The notes beneath the pieces are model-generated. The model did no database searches, was not told where the DNA came from, and saw nothing but the letters and a program-made list of their open reading frames with translations. 64,000 nt of DNA from Symsagittifera roscoffensis (taxonomy: Eukaryota; Xenacoelomorpha; Acoela; Convolutidae), in the NCBI RefSeq assembly GCF_963678635.1, contig NC_087062.1, positions 69,162,223 through 69,226,222 of the forward strand. The letters are read 5' to 3'. Below, in pieces: positions 28,676-39,170 of the stretch. A program made the translations under genes and the position numbers. The first letter of the stretch is position 1, and every line of letters starts with the position of its first letter.

Positions 28676-30092
28676 ACTACTTTCTTTTCTGTTGTCTTCT
28701 TATGTCTTGACAAAACAATACCCCTCCGGAATGAAAAAAAAGGACCCCTCCGGATTGGCTAAAACAGGACCCCTCCGGATTGGCAAAAATAGTACCCCTC
28801 CGAATTGACAAAATTGGGACCCCGGATTTGCAAAAAAAGGAGCCCTCCGGTTTGGCAATATTAGACCCCTTCGGATTGTTAAAAACAGGACCCCTGCGGA
28901 TTGGCAAAAATAGGACCCCTCCGGATTGGCAAAATTGGGACCCCTCCGGATTGGCAAAAATAGGACCCCTCCGGATTGACAAAAATAGACCCCTCCGGAT
29001 TGACAAAAATAGACCCCTCCAGATTGGCAAAATTAGACCCCTCCGGATTGGCAAAATTGGGACCCCTCCGGATTGGCAAAATTGGGACCCCTCCTGATTG
29101 GGACCCCTCCGGATTGGGACCCCTCCGGATTGGGACCCCTCCGGGTTTGTAAAAATAGCCTCTCGAGGATTTTCTTAAATTTTCACCCTAAACTTTTTCC
29201 GGACACGTCCTCCGATGCTTTTATGCTGTCTGAACTAACTAGGAAGGGTGTATCGTTTTTCCTTAGACCCTTCCGGATTGAAGTTAAGCCTCTTATTTGA
29301 CAATTCACCCTAACGGTTTTCTAGTCCCATTAGCCTTCCCTTTTCGTCTGGAATAGCGTAGAATTGCCTTATTCAACCGTTACTACTTTCTTTTCTGTTG
29401 TCTTCTTATGTCTTGACAAAACAATACCCCTCCGGAATGAAAAAAAAGGACCCCTCCGGATTGGCTAAAACAGGACCCCTCCGGATTGGCAAAAATAGTA
29501 CCCCTCCGAATTGACAAAATTGGGACCCCGGATTTGCAAAAAAAGGAGCCCTCCGGTTTGGCAATATTAGACCCCTTCGGATTGTTAAAAACAGGACCCC
29601 TGCGGATTGGCAAAAATAGGACCCCTCCGGATTGGCAAAATTGGGACCCCTCCGGATTGGCAAAAATAGGACCCCTCCGGATTGACAAAAATAGACCCCT
29701 CCGGATTGACAAAAATAGACCCCTCCAGATTGGCAAAATTAGACCCCTCCGGATTGGCAAAATTGGGACCCCTCCGGATTGGCAAAATTGGGACCCCTCC
29801 TGATTGGGACCCCTCCGGATTGGGACCCCTCCGGATTGGGACCCCTCCGGGTTTGTAAAAATAGCCTCTCGAGGATTTTCTTAAATTTTCACCCTAAACT
29901 TTTTCCGGACACGTCCTCCGATGCTTTTATGCTGTCTGAACTAACTAGGAAGGGTGTATCGTTTTTCCTTAGACCCTTCCGGATTGAAGTTAAGCCTCTT
30001 ATTTGACAATTCACCCTAACGGTTTTCTAGTCCCATTAGCCTTCCCTTTTCGTCTGGAATAGCGTAGAATTGCCTTATTCAACCGTTACTAC
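28676..30092. repeat. 706-bp perfect tandem duplication with internal 24-bp minisatellite
   Basis: Units at 28,676-29,381 and 29,382-30,087 look identical base for base. Each contains about 18 tandem copies of a unit near 'ggacccctccggattggcaa' (about 24 bp) at 28,722-29,143 and 29,428-29,849. Because the unit is a multiple of three without stops, both strands show open frames (for example minus 28,677-29,054 and its copy at 29,383-29,760) with periodic 'RRGPIFANPEGS' peptides. These are repeat artefacts rather than genes. Confidence 0.9.
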
Positions 30093-30810
30093 CCTTTGGT
30101 AGGGGTGTAAGGGCTTTCCAAAAAAATTATAAAACGTGAAGGGTCTACCTTCCCAAATTAGTGAAATTGTTAAAAACAATTTTAAAAAGATTTCACGCTT
30201 ACTTTTTTGAATAATTGATGTTCCTATGAGTAAGCTCACCTAATTTTTGATCTAATGGTATCAAGATCAACTGGATCTGTCCAGTATTTTTAAAGTTATT
30301 AACCAAAACGTCTTTTTTCTAAGATCAAAAAATTTTCTCTCCTATATGTTTCACCCTAAACCCTTCCGGACACGTCCTCCGATGCTTTTATGCTGTCTGA
30401 ACTAACTAGGAAGGGTGTATCGTCTTTCCTTGGACCCTTCCGGATTGAAGTTAAGCCTCTTATTTGACAATTCACCCTAACGGTTTTCTAGTCCCATTAG
30501 CCTTCCCTTTTCGTCTGGAACAGCATAGAATTGCCTTACTCAATCGTTACTACCCTTTGGTAGGGGTGTAAGGGCTTTCCAAAAAAATATATAAAACGTG
30601 AAGGGTCTACCTTCCCAAATTAGTGAATTTGTTAAAAACAATCTTAAAAAAATTTCACGCTTACTTTTTTGAATAATTGATGTTCCTATGAGTAAGCTCA
30701 CCTAATTTTTGATCTAATGGTTTTAAGATCAACTGGATCTGTCCAGTATTTTTAAAGTTATTAACCAAAACGTCTTTTTTCTAAAATCAAAAAATTTTCT
30801 CTCCTATAGG
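29888..30810. repeat. 461-bp diverged tandem repeat
   Basis: The 3' part of the 706-bp unit plus following sequence (29,888-30,350) is repeated at 30,349-30,810 with about 95% identity by eye. The phrase 'accctttggtaggggtgtaa' occurs at 30,091 and again about 461 bp later. The two tandem levels are nested. Confidence 0.8.
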
Positions 30811-33265
30811 TTCCGCCCAACTTTTTTAGCAATTCTGTTCTATTCGACCTAAAAATTATTGATCCGAGCTCAAAACGTCTATATTCTTCTAATTTGATGC
30901 AAAAAACCCGATCTAAAACGCTCTAGTTTAAAAAATTTTGCCAAAAACTATGCTATTTGGACCCCTCCGGATTGATAAATCCACTAAATCAAACACGTTA
31001 AGTTCGACTTCTCTGTAACCCGAAAGGTTATCGACAAACGGGTTTTTAAACCTGTCGATTCACTAGTGGACGTTGTCCGAACAAAAATTTTGTTTTGTCT
31101 TAACTCAAAAATTTCAAAAAATTTACTTTATTTTATAATGTTTCGTTTTTTCAAAATTCACTAAAATTCGGTTTTTGGTACCCAAATAGTTCCAACCACT
31201 TCTGAACTAAACTCAACCGGTTCTGCTTATTTTACTAGAACAGTTACGATGTAACTCACTAATTTAGCACTTTTTGCCGTTTTAAAAAAGTTAGATATCT
31301 CAAAAATCGCGATTTGTGGGGGGATCAAAATATCGCTAATTTTACCCTAAAAACCTGTGCGCTTACTGTGTTTATCACTGAAAAACTATATAGGAGTAGT
31401 AATATAGGCTATATAAATAATAATACTAGTAATACTATACCCCTCTCGGTTTGTAAAATAACCGAATTAAGTCGGAAATTCGCAGTTCGGTGAAGGGTCA
31501 CTACAGTGCAGCACTGTAGCGCCCCCCACAGATTACTATCCTATTTTTTGTACCAAAAGGGATACAAAACTTGTTAACGATACCCAACAGTCGATTGTTG
31601 TTGTCGTTGAGCCCCCTCTTGTCGCTCCTTGTACCGCTTGCCGGATCAGTCTTCTTCACTAATCTCGAGACCCTTCCGGATTGAGTGCAAATTACCATTA
31701 ACGTGCTTAAATACTCAAATAACCCTACAGTACAAGCCTCACAAACGGGCCACAAAATTGATCGTAACAATCCTAACTGATATAAATGCCTGTAACAACA
31801 ATATATCTAACAACAACAAACGGGAGGGTCGGATCACATCTCGTCTGGGGGGAAGATTTCTACTGATTTTATACTTTCTTACTGTTTTTGTTTTTTTTCG
31901 GTTACTTTTTAGTTGTTTTTTTTGTTTTTCTTAGGTACTATACTACTTTTTGTTTGGTTTCTTGTATACTCAGGAAATGACGGGACCGCGAATCCCCCCA
32001 CCCTTCCTGGTTCGTGAATTTTCGGCTTTAACTAGGTTAAAAAGCTATCCACGGTAATCCGGAAGGGTTCCGCGTTCCGAACTACCCTTCCGCCCCGGCG
32101 GTTAGGGCCTATTAAGGGCGTTATTGTGAGCATCCGCTCGGCGTGGAGTGCTCGTTAACGGTTCTACCGGTCATGATGTTAAAAAAGAATAACACCCAGG
32201 AGCGCCATAAAAACATCTATGTAACTTTCGCCCGGAAGTACATATCGACGGAAAATAAAGCTAAGCTATGAAACGATTGGCCAACATCTAAACAAAGCTC
32301 TACATGCTTTTCACCGTCTCTACCAAAGCCAGTTCTTTCGGTGGTTTTTCTAACATCGGGTCGACAAAAACGTCACTGTTCTCCGGCTTCGACCAGAACG
32401 CTCAAATTAACTTAATTACATGCATAATTAAGGAGCTCATGGCTGGGTCTCAGTATCCCCAGACCACGAGATCACCCCAGACCACGAGATCACTTCTTTA
32501 TTATAATACTATTGTTTTTGTTTAGTAGATAAAAATCATCATCTCCATCGAAGATGGGTCAACCCTTTCCCTCAACTCCTAGCTTCTCATAATCAGAAAA
32601 TGAATCGAGATGTTAATTAAATTCAATTCAGGGCACGACTAGGAAGCTAAGCTAAAAGTTCGTATAAAATAGTTTGAGTTCAGGTCTCAAGACCCCTCCG
32701 GACTCCTGAATCCGAGGAAATAACACCCTTATTTCCTCTCCGGAAGGCTGAATTCACGGTTCCACCACCCTTCACCGTTGGCGTGAATGGCTCTGTAACG
32801 ATTGTAGCGACACAATCGTTACAACTCGGAGTGGTCTCTGCTAATACTCTGTCGTATTTTTTTTATTTCCCGTCGTAGTTTCTCTCGCAACTATCGTTGT
32901 TGTGTTTCTTTTTTGGGTTACTTCTAAAAATAATGTTTCGTCGTTTCTCGGAAATATGACGTTATCATTCGAAATTTTAAAAATTCAAAATACCAGAATA
33001 TCCTGACCTTCACAGTTCGTCTAAACGTTCAAATAACGTCGCTAATCTACTAAAACTGCCAATTCTCAATGTCAGCGGCCATCAATTTTAATTTGCACTT
33101 TTGTCCATTCTGGTCGAATGTCACACTATAGCTGAAATTGTTTCATAAAAATAGTGACCATTTTCACGGAAACATACAATCAGCTCATTAATGGGTATTT
33201 AAACAAGTTGAAAAGTCTATACAAATTATCAAGTGCAGGGTCTGATCATTTTTAAATTTTCTGGA
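30811..33265. repeat. Long repeat, right copy (candidate 5' LTR region)
   Basis: The first part (to 32,230) corresponds to the diverged copies at 1-1,600. The second part (32,230-33,214) is about 95% identical to 8,384-9,370. The last 50 bp (to 33,265) match 8,327-8,376. A short duplication of 'cagaccacgagatcac' lies at 32,460-32,490. No gene is supported inside it. Confidence 0.65.
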
Positions 33266-33278
33266 AAGATAAGTGGAA

Positions 33279-34141
33279 TCAACATCGGAGAAGGCTGGTA
33301 GCATGGCATAAAACAATTTTTGATTGCTGGCATAATACAGTTTCAAGTTCGGCCGAAAAAAATTCGGGCTTTGATGGCCAATTAATGAAAAATGGCATTT
33401 TTTGGGGAAATTTTGGATATCTTCCTTTTTTCGCATAAGAAATGCCCAGTCGACCGGTACTTTCCAACTTTCACTCGACTCGAATTTTGTATAAATTTTA
33501 AAGAAAAGTTGGGGGGGGGGGGGGCGTTTTGAACGTTCCATCCCCCAAAACAGTTTTTGATCTTACCAAAATTTCGAGTCCTTGAATAGTTGAAAATTCT
33601 AGGATATCATCGTCTTGGTGCTGAGGAAAATATTTGTTGTTCGAGGTTTTTGTCAAGTGATCGTTCATATTTATTTCGGCAAATTTTTTGGGTATGGGGG
33701 CAAAACTCTTTCGCGGGTTCGGCACATTGCTCTTCGTACTTGGCTGGTTGCTGGCGGTAAATAATTGTCACCTGTTTCCTGCACTTGATAAATTGTTTTG
33801 AGGGGGACAACTGGGTATTTCTCAATTTTTTCAGTGTTTTTCTCCTTAAATTTTTACTTTGACTCGCGATCTTGTGGGGGCAAGTAAAGATGAGTTGCTT
33901 GTTTATGAATTATTGCATTATTTGAATTTTCGAGAGTTAGTCGGGACGGGCAACTATCGATAATGCATATATGGTATTGAAAATTTTCTCCTTTTCGTTT
34001 TTTTTCATAAATAACCATCAAACAGTAAGTTTTCCCCTCTAAACGGTTATGAATAAGCGGTTGTCTAAATACAGACGGCACTCTTTCTATAAATACAGAC
34101 GGCACTGTTTCTATAAAATTAAATTTATAGAAACAGATCAA
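33279..34141 (-). pseudogene. FLYWCH zinc finger plus MULE transposase remnant
   Basis: From 34,141 the minus strand has a FLYWCH-type finger: C-I-I-D-S-C then 'THLYLPPQD' (Cys-Cys-His-x-H/Y region; 33,854-34,141, 95 residues). After broken frames, a segment reads 'LVRSKTVLGDGTFK' with 'FKIYTKFES' and 'VPVDWAFLM' (33,725-33,420). That order, D-G-T-F-K then Y-T then P-x-x-W/Y-A-L-L, is the start of the MULE transposase domain common in FLYWCH-bearing animal transposons. The frame is broken at a run of 14 G at 33,511-33,524 and the catalytic C-terminal part is missing, cut by the long repeat at 33,265. Confidence 0.6.
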
Positions 34142-34217
34142 CGATCATGAAAAAAAAACAATTATTATAAAGATATTTGTTTTTTTTTTATGATCGTTGA
34201 TCTGTTTCTATAAATTT
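34121..34217. repeat. Near-perfect hairpin, 41-bp arms
   Basis: The arms 34,121-34,161 and 34,177-34,217 are reverse complements with one mismatch ('aaatttatagaaacagatca' in the left arm), and the loop is 15 bp. It sits at the start of the FLYWCH frame, so it may be a terminal inverted repeat remnant or a foldback. A 24-bp direct duplication ('ataaatacagacggcact') lies just left of it at 34,068-34,115. Confidence 0.85.
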
Positions 34218-35029
34218 AAATTTAAAATCCTGTCGATGCTCAAAAAACGCGAAAACGTTTGAATTGAGAAAATTAAATTTCATAAAAACCTTACAGAGTT
34301 TCTGAACCCTGTTTTAAATGGCATTGGCGCGTTTTAAGGTATTTAGAGACCTAGCCATAGGGGCGTGCCTATTTCTATTTAGAGTGGGGGTATTTTGGTA
34401 TTGGCCTTTAAGCTGTAACGATCTCAAACTTCCATGTCATACGTGAACCATGTATTGGGTCCGACTGATTGAGGTGTAAAAGCACACTTGAGCCAGTCGC
34501 TATAAAACCTAACACCCTTGACCTTTTATGTGGCTTAAGCAAACGTCTGTAATGTTACTCAGCTTCTCGCAAGACCTAAAAGGGAGAGAGAAAAGAGGAC
34601 ATGTCGCAAGGCTAGATTCTTTTTTTGCAGCCTTGGTTTGAATATATCGACATGACCACTTGACATTATTGCTTCGGGTATTGAATTCCAGTCGTACTGC
34701 CCTGGTGTAAAGTTGCTTCGTATGTTTTTTTTGTGATTTTCTGGTTTTAAATTTTTGCGTTGCCTCTAAAATCTTTTTTTTAGATGGTAAACATTCCTTC
34801 AGTTGCCGCTACAGAGAGCCGTCATTGGAACTGGAAATATGGATGTTGGATATATACTTCTGAGGTGGCTGTTCAGTCTCAGTATTAAAAAAATTAAGTT
34901 TTGCATAAAAAATTCAACATTTTTGTTAGCTTTTTACCGTGGCAGATAACGAAACAATAACTGACCAGTCTTTGCGCTGTGTGACGCTAGATGGGGCGGA
35001 ACCCACATGCTGTGGTCAAGTTCTGTATA

Positions 35030-35055
35030 TAGTAGTAGTAGTAGTAGTAGTAGTA
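35030..35055. repeat. (AGT)n microsatellite
   Basis: About eight copies of a 3-bp unit ('tagtagtagtagtagtagta') lie in the LINE copy 2 tail region. On the minus strand it creates a poly-leucine run in a 89-codon frame (34,934-35,203) that is otherwise unconvincing. Confidence 0.9.
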
Positions 35056-35199
35056 GGGTAGGCTTTAGGATTTCTCCATGGGTTTTGAACCCTCGTTTAT
35101 AAGTTCGTAATTTTTCCCGGTGGGTTGCAGTTTCCACACCAGCAAAGAATTCACCACATACACAAGTTGTTTTCTGCAAAAATTTCTGTTGAAGAATTT

Positions 35200-35640
35200 T
35201 CAATACGTGTTTGTTAGAGATATTTTCAGGCTGTCATGATCTTGATTTTCGAAGTCCTCAATTTGGCTAAAGTAGTTGTATAGCGTATTAGAACGTACAT
35301 AATAATTTTCATTTGATTTTTTCAGTCTTGTTGCATGAACAGCAATCTCACCACGTGTTGCTTGTCTCGTTCGTGATTCGTTCTTATGAATAATTGTTTT
35401 CAAATCAATGTCATGTTTATTCTTTAGTAGTGAAACTAAGTACAATATGTCGTGTAATTCAAAGTACATTGAGAGTGGAAGGAGCTTCAAAAATTTCAGT
35501 CTTTCAGTATAACTCATTTTGAAGTTATTTGTAATCCAAGAAGTCGCTCGTTTTTGTACTCTTTCTAGTTGTCTTAAATCTGTTTTGTTGGGATACCATG
35601 TTTGCGATGCATAGCTTATGATTGGTACAATGTATCCACA
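35200..35640 (-). pseudogene. LINE copy 2: C-terminal domain
   Basis: The frame 35,200-35,517 (105 residues) together with the upstream open segment carries 'CGYIVPIISYASQTW' and 'LRQLERVQKRATSWIT', matching the C-terminal block of copy 1. Its end, at 35,200, fixes the 3' end of the coding region. Confidence 0.75.
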
Positions 35641-35772
35641 GTATAAGTTTAATTTTGACTTAAATGATGTTTTTTTTCGAGATATTCTGTTTGATTTTGT
35701 AAAAAGCTCCCATTGCTTTTGCTATGCGATTTTCAGCATTTACTTACCACGAAAGGTTATCACACATTAAAA

Positions 35773-36453
35773 TTACCTAAGTCTTTTTGTCTTTGCGGTA
35801 TCAACATTTGTATTAAATAGTGTAACTTCCATTTTCCCTTTGAGGTTTAACAGATTACATTTATCTTCGTTCAGCGGCATTTTATTTTCTTTGCACCATT
35901 TTTCAACATTTGTCGTGTCTTTTTGCAGATGAATTTCTTCAGTAGACAAGATCTTCATAGCGTCACAATAGCCAAAGCAATCGGATTTATCAATGCATTT
36001 GGGAAAGTCGTTAATGAATATGATAAAAAGTAGAGGGCCAAGAATTGAGCCCAGTGGTACACCGCTAGTTACGTCTTTCAGAGTTGATGAACTTTTATTG
36101 ATTTTCACAAATTGCATTCTATCTGTTAGATAGTCTTGTATTATGTCTTGTATTTGAATGCCTAGACCTATGTTCCGTAGTTTAGCGATTAGGATACTAT
36201 GAGGAACTTTATCAAAGGCTTTAGAAAAATCTAGATAAAGAACTGACAGTGTTTGAACATTTTTGTCATCGTAGAGTTCATATACTCTGCTCAAAAATTG
36301 TACCATTTGTAGTACTGCTGACCTTTTTTTGCCGGAAGCCGTTTTGTGCGTTTTCCAAGAAAGGTTGAACTTTGGGGTATATATTATCAAAGATAATTTT
36401 TTCGAAGACCTTCGAGGCGGAGCATAAAAGGCTAATTGGGCGCTAGCACTCAA
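35773..36453 (-). CDS. LINE copy 2: reverse transcriptase, active site altered
   Basis: In this 226-residue frame 'VLYLDFSKAFDKVPH' (residues 71-85) holds the first catalytic aspartate and 'SGVPLGSILGPLLFIIFIND' the middle motif. The Y-x-D-D box reads 'FGYCDAMKIL', so the second aspartate is Ala at residue 165. The enzyme would be dead. 'WCKENKMPLNEDKCNLL' follows. This is the best preserved LINE RT in the window. Confidence 0.85.
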   Translation of the reverse strand: MSASAQLAFYAPPRRSSKKLSLIIYTPKFNLSWKTHKTASGKKRSAVLQMVQFLSRVYELYDDKNVQTLSVLYLDFSKAFDKVPHSILIAKLRNIGLGIQIQDIIQDYLTDRMQFVKINKSSSTLKDVTSGVPLGSILGPLLFIIFINDFPKCIDKSDCFGYCDAMKILSTEEIHLQKDTTNVEKWCKENKMPLNEDKCNLLNLKGKMEVTLFNTNVDTAKTKRLR

Positions 36454-36664
36454 CTGACGCCTTGTTCTTTTCTTAAAAAATTGGGGCCACTTGACTTGTA
36501 TTCCAATAGGCCGGGAAGAGCCGCTTGTTAATGAATGTGCGGAAGAGAAGATAGAGCGATTTTGACAGAGTTTTAGAAAGATTTTTTAGGATTATATTAC
36601 CTATACCATCAAAACCTGATGCTTTATTTGTTAAAAGATTTTTGAGAATGAATTCGATTTTGGT

Positions 36665-37357
36665 TTATTCAATGTGTGTTTGTGTACAGATTTCTTCTGT
36701 AGGAGAACAGTTTGTATTTCGTGCCAGAGGGTTAGGATTTGATTCCTTTTGATATACACTGATGAAGAATTCCTTAAAAATTGTTTCCTTGTCAAACATT
36801 TTCTGGGGATATTGCCTGGAACTACTTATTTTGTTCAAGTATTTTTGTAGGTCACTGAATCGTTCACTGCTTGTTACTGTTTCTTCATAAATTGCTTGAT
36901 CCTCAGTCAATGTTATTTGAAGATTTTTTTCCAGTTTTTTGTGTTTTAGGATAAGGCTTAAAGTAGGTTTGTTTTGCCGATCAATACGCCGTTTTAAGGT
37001 TTGTACTCTTTTAAGCATGTGAGACGTACTTGGTGTCACCCACGGGGGGAGAGTTGATCTGTGTGATGTAACCTTGGGTACATTGTTCTTTATTTTGTCC
37101 CATAACCATGCATACCACTGACGCAGGAGCTCATTTACGTTACTGTAATAATACGGTATGAAAGGTTTGTCTTTTATTTCCTGGTTTATTTTCGTCCAAT
37201 CGGCTCTGTTAAATGCCAGACTTTCACCTTTGTTTATTTCTTTGATACTGGCTTCCATGTTAATTGTTGCAGAGTAAGCATAATGATCTGAGCATGAAAC
37301 TTTGTCAATGCTGTATGCGTTTGTTGCTGTTTGGTCCGTATGCCAGTTGAGTATCAC
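36665..37357 (-). CDS. LINE copy 2: endonuclease end and linker
   Basis: Of 230 residues, the start carries 'VSCSDHYAYSAT', the S-D-H end of the APE-type endonuclease. The rest is the linker with 'LPPWVTPSTSHMLKR', the counterpart of copy 1. It is followed by an ATG-less gap before RT. Confidence 0.75.
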   Translation of the reverse strand: MILNWHTDQTATNAYSIDKVSCSDHYAYSATINMEASIKEINKGESLAFNRADWTKINQEIKDKPFIPYYYSNVNELLRQWYAWLWDKIKNNVPKVTSHRSTLPPWVTPSTSHMLKRVQTLKRRIDRQNKPTLSLILKHKKLEKNLQITLTEDQAIYEETVTSSERFSDLQKYLNKISSSRQYPQKMFDKETIFKEFFISVYQKESNPNPLARNTNCSPTEEICTQTHIE

Positions 37358-37382
37358 CCCAGGGTTGTTTGTTAATAAAACA

Positions 37383-37920
37383 TCAAGCTGCTTTTTTGGA
37401 GTCGACTAATTGTTCATAGTCAAGTTCAATGAGCTTTTTTAACACTGAATTTTCACATTCATCCTTTGAGTGCATCATTTTCCAATGAGTGTACTCACAA
37501 TTTATATCTCCCGTAATCGACACTGCGTTACAGTTGTGTTGTATTAGTAATTGTGTTAAGTTTTCGAACAAACTGATGAAGTTTTGTTGTTTCCATTGGT
37601 ATTTACTGTTTTTCGGGGGATTATAAACACAGCAGAGAATTTGATGATGCCCAGTTTCACCTGTTAGTTTGGCCTTTATGTATTCTTCATTTTCTATTTG
37701 AGCATCAATTTCTTCGTAATGCACGCTTTCTTTTATCGCCATGAGTACACCTCCATGATTGGTTTTTAAAGTGGAGTTTTTTCTATCTTTGCGAATTATA
37801 TTAAAACTAGCCAAATGCAGAGCTTTATCTGGTATTTCCTTTACCAGCCCAGTCTCTGTGAGACATAGTATATCGTAGTCTGTTTGTAAAATGGCGTTTG
37901 ATAGAGCTGTTCTTCTGTTG
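37383..37920 (-). CDS. LINE copy 2: APE-type endonuclease
   Basis: The frame 37,383-37,814 (143 residues), with upstream open codons to about 37,920, reads 'ILCLTETG' (catalytic Glu), 'NHGGVLMAIK', 'CCVYNPPK' and 'SITGDINC' followed by 'HW'. The order and spacing match copy 1. It nicks target DNA. Confidence 0.75.
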
Positions 37921-37979
37921 ATGTCTAAAATACTTCAGATATTTAGGCATAAAATTTTTAAATACTTAGCAGTAGGTAG

Positions 37980-38195
37980 TCAATTGCCTCCTTCGACTTT
38001 TTTCAAATTTCCACTTTCTTTGTCATATTGGTAAAGGACAAGGTCCCTTAGCCTTAGGTTTTTAGCTGATACGCCAGTTTCTATCATTGTTCGTCTTTTC
38101 ATAAGAATTTTGTTCTCAATAAAAAATTCACTTGGGCTGAGCTCTTTTGACACAAAAAGAGTTTTGTCGTAGTTTTTCAATTTTGCCAAGGACAT
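37980..38195 (-). CDS. LINE copy 2: ORF1 C-terminal segment
   Basis: In this 71-residue frame 'LFVSKELSPSEFFIENKILM' resembles the RNA-binding C-terminal segment of LINE ORF1 proteins, in which an F-V-x-x-x-L-S-P phrase and a basic helix (K-R-R) recur. It lies between the zinc-finger frame and the endonuclease. Confidence 0.5.
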   Translation of the reverse strand: MSLAKLKNYDKTLFVSKELSPSEFFIENKILMKRRTMIETGVSAKNLRLRDLVLYQYDKESGNLKKVEGGN

Positions 38196-38263
38196 TAGTA
38201 TCAGTCGTTTTTGCCATTCATTTGATACATTTACAACTATTGTGCGTGGCCTTCATATTTTCC

Positions 38264-38845
38264 TTAACGTTTTAAATCTGTGATTTTTGCTTCAACTGTT
38301 AAGAACGCAAACAGTTTATTCACCTCTTCCAAGTCGTGTTCGTGTCTATCTCTTGAATTTTTTGAGTCCAGTTCAAGCAGTCTTCTTATTCGGATTCTGT
38401 TATAGCTTGATTCTGGTTTGTTTAAGGCATGTTGCTTTGGCTCATTTCTGTTTTGTGGTTTTTTGTTAGTTTCATCTATCTTTTGCTTAAGTGAATCTAT
38501 CTCTTGTTTAAATGTAGAGAATTGTTCGGCGATTTCATTTAGTTTTGTTTCGGCAATGGATGGACGCGTTTGCATCAAATCGTTAATCATCGACTCTTTC
38601 CTATTGTTTACAACACAACAGTTAGAGAGCAGGAGGACGTTTTGACTGATCTCCGAAATTCCAAGGATTGCAGTTTCAGATATTCCAGTGCATGTTTTTG
38701 TCATGTGCATAACATCACCACAGGCAATGCAATTAAAGATTTGATTTTTGTTTGTGATCGGTTTTTTGCATGTGTTACAAGATTTCTCAGATGCTTGCGA
38801 GACGCTAGCATTTCTGCGTCTATCTTCTGAGCCCATATTGCTCAA
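38264..38845 (-). CDS. LINE copy 2: ORF1 with PHD-like zinc finger
   Basis: Of 193 residues, Cys23-x2-Cys26-x12-Cys39-x2-Cys42-x4-His47-x4-Cys52 forms a PHD-like finger at the N-terminus. A coiled-coil region (about 105-135) and a basic end follow. CR1-clade LINEs commonly carry a PHD finger in ORF1, which supports that affinity. Plus-strand frames here are antisense. Confidence 0.7.
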   Translation of the reverse strand: MSNMGSEDRRRNASVSQASEKSCNTCKKPITNKNQIFNCIACGDVMHMTKTCTGISETAILGISEISQNVLLLSNCCVVNNRKESMINDLMQTRPSIAETKLNEIAEQFSTFKQEIDSLKQKIDETNKKPQNRNEPKQHALNKPESSYNRIRIRRLLELDSKNSRDRHEHDLEEVNKLFAFLTVEAKITDLKR

Positions 38846-39170
38846 AAAATCGTCTCAGAACTGACACTCCAAGGTATAAAACCTCAGGAGAAGACCAGAC
38901 TAGAGAAGACTTTTTGAGTTTTTTTGATTTCCTTGGACTGATACTACAAGGTATAAAAACCTCAGGAGAGACTAGTTCAAGAAAATCAGACTCACCAGAC
39001 TAGTGCGATGAGGATTGGGCTGCTTGTTTTTTCTTTGCTGCTGCTCTCTTTGATTTGGTGGGCCGCACTCTGGATTTTGATCTTTGCTGAAGTACAAGTG
39101 AACGGAAGTTGTGACGTTTCGAAAGTACTTTGTTGAGCTACTTCAGCTCAAGAGACGGAGGGGGATGTAG

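Larger units (their letters stand above)
34300..38850 (-). mobile_element. Non-LTR retrotransposon (LINE), CR1/Jockey-like, copy 2
   Basis: It has the same order as copy 1 on the minus strand: zinc-finger ORF1 (38,845-38,264), ORF1 C-terminal part (38,195-37,980), endonuclease (about 37,920 to 37,250), linker (to 36,665), RT (36,453-35,773), C-terminal domain (about 35,640-35,200) and a 3' tail that matches that of copy 1. It is better preserved, but frameshifts and an altered active site make it inactive. Confidence 0.85.

Noticed and set aside
28677-29803. Long frames on both strands with periodic peptides in the 24-bp minisatellite
   Set aside because: The unit length is a multiple of three and lacks stops, so open frames arise automatically on both strands; the exact duplicate at 29,383-29,803 shows the same.
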